A stretch of 64,000 bases of DNA, taken from the NCBI RefSeq assembly GCF_001044235.1, contig NZ_JYNL01000064.1:733502-797501 (forward strand), given 5' to 3'. The translations under genes and the position numbers were made by a program. Below are positions 8,519-16,712 of this stretch, one piece after another (positions within the stretch are counted from its first letter, which is position 1; each line of letters opens with the position of its first letter). This DNA comes from Mycolicibacterium chlorophenolicum (lineage in GTDB: Bacteria > Actinomycetota > Actinomycetes > Mycobacteriales > Mycobacteriaceae). Below the pieces are notes generated by a model. The model did no database searches and had not been told where the DNA came from. It saw only the letters and a list, made by a program, of their open reading frames with translations.

Positions 8519-9597
8519 TTGAACGCGAGCCACGCGGGCTGCGCCCGCTCGTGCGAATCGCACAGCACCGCCATCGTGTCGCAGGAACCCTGCGGGGAGC
8601 CGGCGCCGGCCCACATGCCGCCGGTGTCGCGACGCAGCACGATCGCCGAGGATCCGCCGCCGTCGAGCAGGACGGCGGTGTCGCTGCCCAGGCCGCGGAA
8701 CAGGTCCTGGATCTGGTCGGGGGTGTAGCTGCCGCCGGAGAAGACGTACATCTCGTCGCGGTCGCGCACGTAGGCGATCGCGGTGCGGGCCGCACTCGGC
8801 CCGGGATCGTTCATCTGGCCGGTGTCGCCGGGGGCCAGCAGTCCGAGGCCGGCCACCGCGACGAAGCGGGTGCCCTTGTCCAGCAGACCCGCGATCACCG
8901 GGGAGGCGGCGTCGAAGTCGTCCTCGCTGCGGGGCGGGACGACGAACGGCGCGCCCTGCACCGGCAGGATCATCGTCGACAGCGCCATCCAGTTCTCGTT
9001 GCCGCCCGAGAGCCCCTGCTTGCCCGCGTAGGCCAGCGTGCCGGTGACCGCCGCGTTGGTGCGGCCGAGGTTGCGGGTGTTGTCGACGTAGGCGCCCAGC
9101 GGCGAGCTGCACCCGGTCGACTTCCACGAGCCGCCCTGCTGCCCGCGCACGTCGAAGAAGTTGGCGTTGATCGCGATCGTCGGCTGCCCGAGCACCTGCC
9201 ACGCCTGCAGCGGCGAGTAGGTCTCCGAGGCCTGCAGCAACCCCTCGGCGGTCCGTGCCCGCGGATCGCGCTCGCAGCGTGCCTGGAAGCCGGTGTGCGA
9301 ATCGGCGAGCAGCCGCGGGGCCAGCCGAGTGGACGCCGCCTTGATGATCATCAGCCGGCCGCCGTTGGTCATCTCGTACCAGCGACCTGCGGCGTCGAGC
9401 ATCGGCGCGGGGAATCCGCCGCCGAAGTTGTAGACCAGATACGAGCCCTTGGTGTTGGCGATCGCGCCGGCGAGCAGCTCGCGGGCGCTCGCGGCGGTGG
9501 CGGGCGCTGCCATCACCCCGGCGGCCACCAGCGCGGACACCACCGCGGCGGCAACGCCGGACACCACGCGGCGAATGTTTGCGACAGGAGTCGGCAC
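8515..9597 (-). CDS. Secreted phosphodiester glycosidase (NAGPA/DUF2233) family protein
   Basis: Exported protein of 360 residues with a signal peptide ending near AAPATAA (about residue 35). The C-terminal half has the phosphodiester-glycosidase hallmark AVLLDGGGSSAIVL and the upstream INANFFDVRG motif. Family members hydrolyse sugar-phosphodiester bonds, which suggests an envelope or exopolysaccharide substrate. Six or more Cys residues in the mature part could form disulphides. It occupies the place of lprO (Rv0179c) in M. tuberculosis, but I see no lipobox, so orthology is not claimed. Confidence 0.82.
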   Translation of the reverse strand: MPTPVANIRRVVSGVAAAVVSALVAAGVMAAPATAASARELLAGAIANTKGSYLVYNFGGGFPAPMLDAAGRWYEMTNGGRLMIIKAASTRLAPRLLADSHTGFQARCERDPRARTAEGLLQASETYSPLQAWQVLGQPTIAINANFFDVRGQQGGSWKSTGCSSPLGAYVDNTRNLGRTNAAVTGTLAYAGKQGLSGGNENWMALSTMILPVQGAPFVVPPRSEDDFDAASPVIAGLLDKGTRFVAVAGLGLLAPGDTGQMNDPGPSAARTAIAYVRDRDEMYVFSGGSYTPDQIQDLFRGLGSDTAVLLDGGGSSAIVLRRDTGGMWAGAGSPQGSCDTMAVLCDSHERAQPAWLAFN

Positions 9598-9750
9598 CAG
9601 CGGCTCCTCTCGAAGGTGGGTCGACGAACCCGGTCGTCATGACAGCATTGATCCCAGTAGTCACACTGTCAACTTTCGTCACAGCAACATCACAGGACGG
9701 TTCCGGGCGGGTCGCCGAGGTGTTTGCTGAGAATCGGGTAGACCAGGAAC

Positions 9751-10218
9751 ATGCCCACCGTGTCCCGCACCTTCACCGTCAGTCCGCCGCCCACGGTCGT
9801 CCTCGACTACCTCAAGGATTTCGCGCACTCCGAGCAGTGGGATCCGGGCACGCAGCACTGCGAACGCATCGATAGCGGTCCGGTCGCCGAGGGCGCCTAC
9901 TGGCACAACGTCTCGAGGATCCTGGGCCGCACCGCGGAGCTGACCTACACGCTCGACGAACTCAGCGACCACAGGGTGGTGTTCGTCGGCGAGAGCAGCT
10001 CGGCCACGTCTGTCGACACCATCACGATCGAGCCGGACGGCGCCGGGTCGGTGATCACCTACGAGTCCGAACGGCAGATGCACGGCGCCGCACGGCTGCT
10101 CAATCCGGTGATGAAGTTGGCGGTCGACAGGCTCGCCGGCGACACCGAGCGGCAGTTGACCGCCGTGCTCAACGACCTGGCCGACCAGCGGGATCAGGCC
10201 GGCGGCGCCAGACGGTAG
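9751..10218 (+). CDS. SRPBCC (polyketide cyclase/START-like) family protein
   Basis: A 155-residue SRPBCC-fold protein: N-terminal strand FTVSPPPTVVLDYLKDFAHSEQWDPGT, central strands, and a C-terminal helix (NPVMKLAVDRLAGDTERQLTAVLNDLA). Such proteins bind hydrophobic ligands in a deep pocket; no ligand can be named. It occupies the Rv0180c position but is transcribed the opposite way, so it may be unrelated. Its 3' end overlaps the convergent sugar-dehydrogenase gene by 25 bp. The 153 bases upstream, shared with the glycosidase gene, show no clear promoter. Confidence 0.8.
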   Translation: MPTVSRTFTVSPPPTVVLDYLKDFAHSEQWDPGTQHCERIDSGPVAEGAYWHNVSRILGRTAELTYTLDELSDHRVVFVGESSSATSVDTITIEPDGAGSVITYESERQMHGAARLLNPVMKLAVDRLAGDTERQLTAVLNDLADQRDQAGGARR

Positions 10219-11495
10219 ATCGCGTCGGCGGCGTCGTCGGTGACGTAGACCGCGCCGTCGGGTCCGGCCACCGCTGCCACCGGGCGGCCCCAGCGCGATC
10301 CGTCGTCGGCCTGGAAGCCGCCGACGAGCGTCTGCTGGTCGCCGAGAGTCCCGTCGCGCCACCGGAAGAACGACACCTCGGGTTCGCGGGGTGGGGTGGC
10401 GTTCCACGAGCCGTGCACCCCGACCAGCGCACCCTGCGCAAACGGCTCGGGGAGCACGCCGGTGGTGAAGCTCAAGCCCAGGGGCGCCGAGTGGGCGCCG
10501 AAGCTCTGTTCGATCGGCGGCAGCGCCGCACAGTCCATCCGGCTGCCATCGGCGTTGGTCTGGACATCGCGGACCAGCGGCAGGTTCGCCGGGCCGCCAT
10601 CGGGATTGCAGTACGGCCAGCCCAGTTCGCGTCCCGGCGACAGGCGCGCCAGCTGTTCGCGCGGATGCTCGCTGACGTAGGACGGATCCACCTCGCCGGT
10701 GCGCGGATCGGCGATGTTGTCGCGGCCGTTGTTGGCCGTCCACAGCGCGCCGTCGGGGGCGACCGCCAGGCCGGTGCCGTTGCGGACGCCGGTCGCGAAC
10801 GGCGCCGCGGGCCCGCCCCCGGGGGGCACCCGCATGACCGTCGCCCGCGGTGGGGTCGCGGTGCGGTCCGCGGCCGTGATGTTGCCCGTCGACCCGATCG
10901 AGAAGTACACCGCCCCATCGGGTCCGACCGCCACGCTCTTGAGCGCGTGGGCGTAGGCGCCGCGCAGGTCGGGGCTCTTCGCGTCGGGTAATCCGTCCGC
11001 TACCACGCGCGGGGTGGTGGCCGTGCCCTCGCGGTAGTCGTACGCGTCGACCCGGTTGCTCTGCGCGACGTAGAGCGTGCTGCCGGCGAAGGCCAACCCG
11101 TGCGGCTGGTCCAGGCCGTCGAGCAGCACCGACTCCTCGGCGCCTGCGCCGCGCGGTGTGAACCGCAGCACCGTGCCCGCGCTGGGCACCGACACCAACA
11201 GCGTGCCGTCGGGCGCCCAGGTGGCCAGCCGTGGGCGGGGCGTGCGCGCCCACACCGACAGCGTCCAGCCGGCGGGTACCCGCACCTGTCGCGGCTCGTC
11301 GAACGGTGCCTGCGCCAGGCCCTGCGGGACCCCGACGGTGACCACGTCGGTGCCGGTGGCCGGTGGCGCCGAGGACGCGGTGGCGCCTGTCGAGGACGTC
11401 CGCGGGGACGGTGCCGGTGCGTCGATACACCCCGCCAGCAGGGCTGCGCCGACGAGCAGCGCACCGATTCGGTTATGCCGCAGCAAGTCCGGCAT
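10194..11495 (-). CDS. PQQ-dependent sugar (sorbosone/glucose) dehydrogenase-like lipoprotein
   Basis: Exported six-bladed beta-propeller lipoprotein of 433 residues. The lipobox is LLAGC with Cys23. Propeller repeats carry QPHGLAFAGSTLYVAQ, YAHALKSVAVGPDGAVYFSI, GTGLAVAPDGALWTANNGRDN and PVAAVAGPDGAVYVTDD, typical of soluble glucose/sorbosone dehydrogenases (GSDH family). The family oxidises sugars with PQQ; the substrate here is unknown, and the presence of PQQ in the cell cannot be judged. The start was set at the ATG giving a normal signal sequence. It overlaps the 3' end of the pirin gene upstream by 23 bp, so the two are probably one transcript. Confidence 0.82.
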   Translation of the reverse strand: MPDLLRHNRIGALLVGAALLAGCIDAPAPSPRTSSTGATASSAPPATGTDVVTVGVPQGLAQAPFDEPRQVRVPAGWTLSVWARTPRPRLATWAPDGTLLVSVPSAGTVLRFTPRGAGAEESVLLDGLDQPHGLAFAGSTLYVAQSNRVDAYDYREGTATTPRVVADGLPDAKSPDLRGAYAHALKSVAVGPDGAVYFSIGSTGNITAADRTATPPRATVMRVPPGGGPAAPFATGVRNGTGLAVAPDGALWTANNGRDNIADPRTGEVDPSYVSEHPREQLARLSPGRELGWPYCNPDGGPANLPLVRDVQTNADGSRMDCAALPPIEQSFGAHSAPLGLSFTTGVLPEPFAQGALVGVHGSWNATPPREPEVSFFRWRDGTLGDQQTLVGGFQADDGSRWGRPVAAVAGPDGAVYVTDDAADAIYRLAPPA

Positions 11496-12240
11496 GCATC
11501 TCCCAGACGAGGATTTCGGCGGCATCGGTGGCGGTGACGCGCTGACCACCCGACGCGGTGAACCGCACGGCGTCACCTTCGTGCAGCGGTCCGGCGCCTT
11601 CGAGGACGACCTCGCCGCGCGGCACGAACAGGTGCAGGTACGGCGCGTCGGGCAGTTCCACGCTCTGCCCCGGCTGCAGCCGGGCGCCGTGCAGCGCCGC
11701 GTAGCGGTTGCGGATCGTGATCGCGGCGGCGTCGCTGTGCTCGGGCATGCCGGAGGCGATCGTGACGAGGCCGCCGCGCAGCAGCTCGTCGTCGATCTCG
11801 AGCTGCTGGTAGCCCGGCGTGATGCCGGATTCGTCGGGGACCACCCACATCTGGACGAAATGCACGGGCTCACTGTGCGTTTCGTCACCGGTCAGCGTCC
11901 ACGAGTCGTTCTTCTCGGAGTGCAGGATGCCGCGGCCGGCCGACATCCGCTGCGCCAGTCCCGGGTAGATGACCCCGGAATGGCCGGTGGAGTCCTGGTG
12001 CACCAGCGAGCCGCGCAGTACCCACGTGACGATCTCCATGTCGCGGTGCGGGTGGGTGTCAAAGCCGGTGCCGGGCTTGACGATGTCGTCGTTGTTGACG
12101 AGCAGCAACCCGTGGTGGGTGTTGTCGGGTTCGTAGTGACCGCCGAACGAGAACGAGTGCTTGGAGTCCAGCCAGGCGATCTTCGTGGCGGCGCGATCCT
12201 CGGCGCGCCGGATGTCGACGACGCTGTGGGTGGTGGTCAT
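11473..12240 (-). CDS. Pirin family protein (Rv0181c-like)
   Basis: Cupin-fold pirin of 255 residues. The metal-binding motif THPHRDMEIVTWVLRG, then HQDSTGHSG and GILHSEKN in the N-terminal cupin, and a C-terminal domain are all present. Some pirins are quercetin 2,3-dioxygenases, others are redox-linked regulators. Rv0181c sits at this place in M. tuberculosis. It is divergent from a MarR-type gene, with a 20-bp palindrome between them, so MarR control is likely. It forms a probable operon with the downstream sugar-dehydrogenase-like lipoprotein. Confidence 0.88.
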   Translation of the reverse strand: MTTTHSVVDIRRAEDRAATKIAWLDSKHSFSFGGHYEPDNTHHGLLLVNNDDIVKPGTGFDTHPHRDMEIVTWVLRGSLVHQDSTGHSGVIYPGLAQRMSAGRGILHSEKNDSWTLTGDETHSEPVHFVQMWVVPDESGITPGYQQLEIDDELLRGGLVTIASGMPEHSDAAAITIRNRYAALHGARLQPGQSVELPDAPYLHLFVPRGEVVLEGAGPLHEGDAVRFTASGGQRVTATDAAEILVWEMHAGLAAA

Positions 12241-12296
12241 GCGATCACTCCTCGGGAGTCTTGGCCAGCCTAGGTGGCTGCTCTGCGTCCGACAAC

Positions 12297-12316
12297 ATGC
12301 ATGACACATCATGTAT
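12297..12316. promoter_or_regulatory. Candidate MarR operator between pirin and marR genes
   Basis: ATGCATGACACATCATGTAT: two 8-base arms around a 4-base spacer, with one mismatch between arms. It lies 56 bp upstream of the pirin start and 17 bp upstream of the MarR start, the usual place for an operator that controls both divergent genes. Confidence 0.5.
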
Positions 12317-12332
12317 TCCGTACAGTGGGGTG

Positions 12333-12806
12333 ATGGAATGGCTCACGGCCGAGCAGCAGCGCATCTGGCGCGACTACCTGGCGATGACCAGCAGGCTGCA
12401 CACGGCGATGCACCGTCAGCTCCAGGCCGACTGCGAACTCTCGCTGTCCGATTACGACGTCCTGGTCGCGCTCTCCGAGCGGGGTCCGCTGCGCATCACC
12501 GAGCTCGGCGAGCTGATCGGCTGGGAGCAGAGCCGGCTCTCGCACCAGCTGCGCCGGATGCGCGGGCGCGGTCTGGTGGCGCGCGAGGGCGATGACGACG
12601 ACCGCCGCGCCGCGACGGTGACGATCACCGACGCGGGGCGCTCTGCCCTGGAGACCGCGGCGCCCGGGCACGTCGACCTGGTCCGGTCGGTGGTGTTCGA
12701 CGGGCTGTCGGCGGCCCAGCAGCGCGCGTTCGGCGCCGCGATCGACACGGTGCTCGACCGCCTCCGGGCAGCCGGCAGGGCCGACGAGACGACTCCGCCG
12801 CGGTGA
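12333..12806 (+). CDS. MarR family transcriptional regulator
   Basis: Winged-helix regulator of 157 residues. The DNA-binding helices are at about residues 55-85 (RITELGELIGWEQSRLSHQL) and the wing has EGDDDDRRAATVTITDAG, the classic MarR DDRR motif. It is expected to act as a dimeric repressor responding to small phenolic or oxidised ligands. The ATG at 12333 is preferred; a GTG one codon upstream is possible. It is divergent from the pirin gene and likely controls both. Confidence 0.88.
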   Translation: MEWLTAEQQRIWRDYLAMTSRLHTAMHRQLQADCELSLSDYDVLVALSERGPLRITELGELIGWEQSRLSHQLRRMRGRGLVAREGDDDDRRAATVTITDAGRSALETAAPGHVDLVRSVVFDGLSAAQQRAFGAAIDTVLDRLRAAGRADETTPPR

Positions 12807-12807
12807 G

Positions 12808-13146
12808 CTACTCCTCGACCTCCTCGACGAAGGCCCGCAACCGGTCGATGCGCCGGTCCCAGTGCTGCGACAGCGTGGCCAGGTAATCCTGAGCGGCGAG
12901 CAGCGACGTGGTCTGCACCGTCCAGATCCGCTCGCGGCCCCGCTTCTCGCTGCGCACCACCCCGGCCGATTCCAGCAGCGCGAGGTGCTTCGCGGCCGCC
13001 TGCCGGGTCACCGGGACCGACTGCGTCACCGTTGACGTCGAGCACGGTCCGGTGTCGCACAGCCAGATGACCATCCGCAGCCGGTGGGGATCGCCCAGCG
13101 CATCGAACAGCGGCGCCGCTGTCGCCGCGCTCACTGTCGAGGTCAC
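12808..13146 (-). CDS. ArsR family transcriptional regulator
   Basis: Winged-helix repressor of 112 residues: LFDALGDPHRLRMVIWL followed by the recognition region VPVTRQAAAKHLALLESAGVV. No cluster of metal ligands is obvious apart from a CDTGPC pair, so a metal-sensing role is unproven. The pairing with an AHSA1/SRPBCC gene is the common ArsR-SRPBCC arrangement, in which the second protein may bind the inducer. The GTG start overlaps the stop of that upstream gene by 4 bp, so the two are coupled. Confidence 0.86.
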   Translation of the reverse strand: MTSTVSAATAAPLFDALGDPHRLRMVIWLCDTGPCSTSTVTQSVPVTRQAAAKHLALLESAGVVRSEKRGRERIWTVQTTSLLAAQDYLATLSQHWDRRIDRLRAFVEEVEE

Positions 13147-13622
13147 GCCCACTGCGGTGCCGCCACGTACCGCCCGATGAGGCGGAGCTGGGTGGCCCAG
13201 CCGCCGCTGTTGTCGGCGAACGCCGCGGCACGACGGGATTCGGGGAGGGCGTCGAAGCCGGACTCCACGATCTCGACGAGCACGCCGTCGTCGGCCTGAG
13301 TGAGCGTGAACTCCACCAGGGTGGTCAGGTCCGCGAACTCCGGTTCCGGCAGCGGATTCCACCGGAACGCGAAACGGCGGGGCGGCTCGACCGTGACGAC
13401 GTGCAGCGGGAACGTCATGCCGGCGAACGACTCCTGGCTCGCGGCGACCTCGTCGTCGACCGCGGTCGGTGTCATCACGCCGGTGACCGTGGTCCCCGCG
13501 ACGAACGGCCCGTCGACGGTCATCCCGAACCAGATGCCGAACTCCGCGGAATCGCTGATGGCCCGCCACACCCGGTCGAGGGGGGCTCGCAGCAGTGCGC
13601 TCTTCTCGATGCGATCAGGCAT
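13143..13622 (-). CDS. SRPBCC/AHSA1 family protein
   Basis: START-like fold protein (IEKSALLRAPLDRVWRAISD at the N-terminus, PRRFAFRWNP in the middle, C-terminal helix with GGWATQLRLIGRYV). The likely start is the ATG at 13622, nine bases after a perfect AGGAGG; a TTG three codons upstream would sit directly on the ribosome site. First gene of a two-gene operon with the ArsR regulator. Ligand unknown. Confidence 0.85.
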   Translation of the reverse strand: MPDRIEKSALLRAPLDRVWRAISDSAEFGIWFGMTVDGPFVAGTTVTGVMTPTAVDDEVAASQESFAGMTFPLHVVTVEPPRRFAFRWNPLPEPEFADLTTLVEFTLTQADDGVLVEIVESGFDALPESRRAAAFADNSGGWATQLRLIGRYVAAPQWA

Positions 13623-13703
13623 TTCATGCAACCTCCTGGTTGCCTTTCACGCTAGACCACATCACGGCCAATACGCAACCGTTTGTTTGCCTATCGGGCC
13701 GGC

Positions 13704-14696
13704 TCACAGCGTGGCGGGCAGGCCGAACTTCTCGAACAGCGATTTCTCCATGAACGCCACGACGTGGGCGATGCCCGTGTTGCGGATGTCGAGCACCTGC
13801 AGTTGGAACGCCTCGTGCACGCCGGTCTGCGGGTTGCGCATGTACATCGCCGCGGCCGGCTGGCCGTTGGCGGTGGTGCGCAGGTAGAGCATGTCGCCGG
13901 GCCCCTCGGCGGGGCAGTGGTTCTTCGACAGCGACACGATGTCGGCCGGGCCGTCGTACCAGCCGTCGAACGGCGGCATCTCCCAGATCGCATCGGCGGT
14001 GAACAGCTCGACCAGCCGGTCGATGTCGTAGGTCTCGAACGCCGCGATGAAGCGGTCCAGCATCTCAGCCGTCTCGGGCGAGTCGACGTCGGCCGCCTCG
14101 TCGTCACGGGTGGGCGCCACCTCGTCGAGTTGCGCCCGGGCCCGCTGCAGCAGGCTGTTCACCGCGGCGGTCGAGGCGCCGATCGCCGCGGCCACCTCGG
14201 CGGCCTTCCACTGCAGCACCTCGCGCAGCACCAGCACCGCGCGCTGCCGCGGCGGCAGGTGCTGCAGGGCCGCGATGAACGCCAGCCGCACCGATTCGCG
14301 GGACTCGACGATCACCGACGGGTCGGACGGATCCTCCCGCGGCGCGTCGGGCAGTGGCTCCAGCCAGGTGATCTCGTGGCGCTCGTGGAGCTCACCGAGG
14401 GGGTCGGACGACGGCTGCCCCAGCCCGCTGGGCAGTGGGCGCTTGTTGCGGCCCTCCAGTGCGGTCAGGCAGGTGTTCGTCGCGATCCGGTACAGCCACG
14501 TGCGCACCGAGGACTTGCCTTCGAAGCCGCCGTAGGACTTCCACGCCCGCAGATACGTTTCCTGGACCAGGTCCTCCGCATCGTGCAGGGAACCGGTCAT
14601 CCGGTAGCAGTGCGCGAGCAGTTCCCGCCGATACCGCTGGGCGTCGGCGAGAAAGGCGTCCTCGGCGCTGCTGCCATCGACAGCCAACACGGTCAC
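13704..14696 (-). CDS. sigG: ECF RNA polymerase sigma factor SigG-like with SnoaL-like C-terminal domain
   Basis: Extracytoplasmic-function sigma factor with an added C-terminal domain. Region 2 is at about residues 20-90 (HCYRMTGSLHDAEDLVQETYLRAWKS in two pieces), region 4 at about 145-200 (LPPRQRAVLVLREVLQWKAAEVAAAIG), then an NTF2/SnoaL-like domain at about 215-330 (FETYDIDRLVELFTADAIWE). The C-terminal domain takes the place of a separate anti-sigma factor in this class. The position between pirin and the monoacylglycerol lipase matches sigG (Rv0182c). The start is a GTG giving 330 residues. Confidence 0.9.
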   Translation of the reverse strand: MTVLAVDGSSAEDAFLADAQRYRRELLAHCYRMTGSLHDAEDLVQETYLRAWKSYGGFEGKSSVRTWLYRIATNTCLTALEGRNKRPLPSGLGQPSSDPLGELHERHEITWLEPLPDAPREDPSDPSVIVESRESVRLAFIAALQHLPPRQRAVLVLREVLQWKAAEVAAAIGASTAAVNSLLQRARAQLDEVAPTRDDEAADVDSPETAEMLDRFIAAFETYDIDRLVELFTADAIWEMPPFDGWYDGPADIVSLSKNHCPAEGPGDMLYLRTTANGQPAAAMYMRNPQTGVHEAFQLQVLDIRNTGIAHVVAFMEKSLFEKFGLPATL

Positions 14697-14790
14697 GTAT
14701 CGCAGCCTACGCAGCAGCACCGACAGGGTCAGCCCCCTCGAGCGCGATGAGACCTCGGTGTCGGCAGACTCGCCCGCTAGTCTGCCGGTC

Positions 14791-15630
14791 ATGGCCGTGA
14801 CGCGAACCGAACGCAGCTTCGACGGAGTCGGCGGCGTGCGCATCGTCTACGACACCTGGACGCCGGATCAGCCGCCGCGCGGGGTCGTGGTGCTGGCCCA
14901 CGGATACGCCGAGCACGCCCGCCGCTACGACCATGTGGTGGCCCGGTTCGCCGACGCCGGCCTGCTCACCTACGCCCTCGATCACCGCGGCCACGGCAGG
15001 TCCGGCGGCAAGCGCGTCTACCTGCGCGAGATGGCCGAGTTCACCGCCGACTTCCACACCCTGGTCGGCATCGCCGCCGACGAGCACCCCGATCGCCCCC
15101 GCATCGTGCTCGGGCACAGCATGGGCGGCGGCATCGTGTTCAGCTACGGCGTGGAGCACCCCGGCGACTACACCGCGATGGTGCTGTCCGGGCCCGCCGT
15201 CGACGCGAACGAGTCGGTGTCGCCCGTGAAGCTGCGGGCCGCCAAGGTGCTGGGCCGGATCGCCCCCGGGTTACCTGTGGAGAACCTGCCGGCCGACGCG
15301 GTCTCCCGGGATCCGCGGGTGGTGTCCGCCTACGAGGCCGATCCGCTCGTCTACCACGGCAAGATGCCCGCCGGCATCGGCCGCGCGCTGATCGGGGTCG
15401 GCGAGACCATGCCGAAGCGCGCCGCGGCGATCACCGCGCCGCTGCTGGTGGTGCACGGCGAGGCCGACCGGCTGATCCCCGTCCACGGCAGCAGGCGTCT
15501 GCTCGAGTGCGTCGGCACCACCGACGCCCACCTCAAGGTGTATCCCGGCCTCTACCACGAGGTCTTCAACGAGCCGGAGCAGGCGCTGGTGCTCGACGAC
15601 GTGACGTCGTGGATCGAGTCGAAGCTGTGA
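14791..15630 (+). CDS. Monoacylglycerol lipase (Rv0183-like)
   Basis: Alpha/beta hydrolase of 279 residues, the same length as Rv0183. It cleaves monoacylglycerols to glycerol and fatty acid. Nucleophile motif GHSMGG with Ser110, matching Ser110 of the M. tuberculosis enzyme; the Asp in VVHGEADRLIP and His in YPGLYHEVFNEPE complete the triad. The HGYAEHARRYDH oxyanion region is present. The ATG at 14791 was chosen to match this length. The gene is divergent from sigG and its stop overlaps the next gene by 4 bp. Confidence 0.92.
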   Translation: MAVTRTERSFDGVGGVRIVYDTWTPDQPPRGVVVLAHGYAEHARRYDHVVARFADAGLLTYALDHRGHGRSGGKRVYLREMAEFTADFHTLVGIAADEHPDRPRIVLGHSMGGGIVFSYGVEHPGDYTAMVLSGPAVDANESVSPVKLRAAKVLGRIAPGLPVENLPADAVSRDPRVVSAYEADPLVYHGKMPAGIGRALIGVGETMPKRAAAITAPLLVVHGEADRLIPVHGSRRLLECVGTTDAHLKVYPGLYHEVFNEPEQALVLDDVTSWIESKL

Positions 15631-16625
15631 GACGCGTCCTGGCGATGCTGCTCGGGCTGGCGGTGCTGCTCGTGGCCGGCTGCTCGTCGAACGCGCCGAC
15701 GTCCGCGCCGGCGTGGGTCGACGAGGAGGTGTCGTTCACCGCCGACGGGCTGACCCTCTACGGCACCTACCGGCACCGCGACACCGACGACCGCGGTCCG
15801 GCCGCGCTGCTGATCTCCGAGAGCGGCAACACCGACCGCAACGGCGACAACCAGGTCGCAGGCCCCATCGGCAACATGCGCCAGCTCGCCGAGCTGCTGT
15901 CGGAGCGGGGCGTGGCGACGCTGCGCTACGACAAGGTCGGCACGGGCAAGACGGGTATCGGCCCGTACGCCGCCCGGCCCGGCGACGTCGTCAGCGGCGT
16001 CTACACCGCGGGCGCCGGGGCCGCCCTGCGCTTCCTGGCGGGCCGGCCCGGCACCGATCCGGACCGGGTGTCGATCTACGCGCTGGGGGAGGGCACCATC
16101 CACGCGCTGACGCTGGCCGGTGACGCCGCCCCCGACGCCCCGAAGGTCCACTCGCTGGGCCTGTTCCAGCCGCTCCCGGGCCGGTACCTCGACATCATCA
16201 CCGACCGGGTGAAGGCCGACGGCAAGCCCGAGACGGTCGCCGCCTGGACCGCGGCTGTCCAGCAGATCCGCACCCAGGGCACGGTGCCCGACAAACTCCC
16301 CGACGGGCTGAACGCGATCGTCAACCCCGGCAACCTGAAGGCGGTCATCGACGCCGACCGGATCGACCCGCTGGCGCTGGCCGCGAAGGTGCCCGCGGGC
16401 ACCCCGGTGCTGCTCACCTGCTCGGACGCCGACAACCAGGCCCGCTGCCAGAACGTGCGGCCGCTGGTCGACGCGCTGAGCCGGACCGCGCTGACCGTCG
16501 TCGAACTCAAGGGCGTCAACCACGTGCTGCGCGACGACCCGACCGACAGCATCGCCAACTACTCCAAGAAGGATCCGCTGTCCCCGCAGCTGGTGTCCGC
16601 GCTGGACGCGTTCGCCGCGAAGTGA
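15627..16625 (+). CDS. Alpha/beta hydrolase lipoprotein
   Basis: Secreted hydrolase-like lipoprotein of 332 residues with a short signal peptide and lipobox LVAGC (Cys19). The hydrolase core has LLISESGNTDRNGDN, LRYDKVGTGKTG, and YALGEGTIHALTLAG, where Glu-Gly follows Gly in the nucleophile elbow position (GEG) instead of GxSxG. The late His is in LKGVNHVLRDDP. The missing elbow serine makes ordinary esterase activity doubtful. Coupled to the monoacylglycerol lipase by a GTGA overlap, so a lipid-related envelope role is inferred. Confidence 0.78.
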   Translation: MRRVLAMLLGLAVLLVAGCSSNAPTSAPAWVDEEVSFTADGLTLYGTYRHRDTDDRGPAALLISESGNTDRNGDNQVAGPIGNMRQLAELLSERGVATLRYDKVGTGKTGIGPYAARPGDVVSGVYTAGAGAALRFLAGRPGTDPDRVSIYALGEGTIHALTLAGDAAPDAPKVHSLGLFQPLPGRYLDIITDRVKADGKPETVAAWTAAVQQIRTQGTVPDKLPDGLNAIVNPGNLKAVIDADRIDPLALAAKVPAGTPVLLTCSDADNQARCQNVRPLVDALSRTALTVVELKGVNHVLRDDPTDSIANYSKKDPLSPQLVSALDAFAAK

Positions 16626-16633
16626 CCGACCGG

Positions 16634-16661
16634 CTGTGGATGAATTCGGTTGTGGGGATGA
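16634..16661 (+). repeat. 28-bp repeat, copy A
   Basis: Begins CTGTGGATGAAT, then TCGGTTG, then TGGGGATGA. It matches 44583-44610 at 25 of 28 positions. Each copy holds two TGTGGATGA-like units about 16 bases apart. This copy lies in the gap upstream of the DUF2786 gene. Confidence 0.55.
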
Positions 16662-16712
16662 GCAATACTGGTCGGCGATGACATGTCTGCGGCCCGTCCT
16701 AGGTTTTCGGGC

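Noticed and set aside
9640..9671. TGACAG/CTGTCA inverted repeat in the gap before the SRPBCC gene
   Set aside because: Short arms and a 20-base spacer; could occur by chance.
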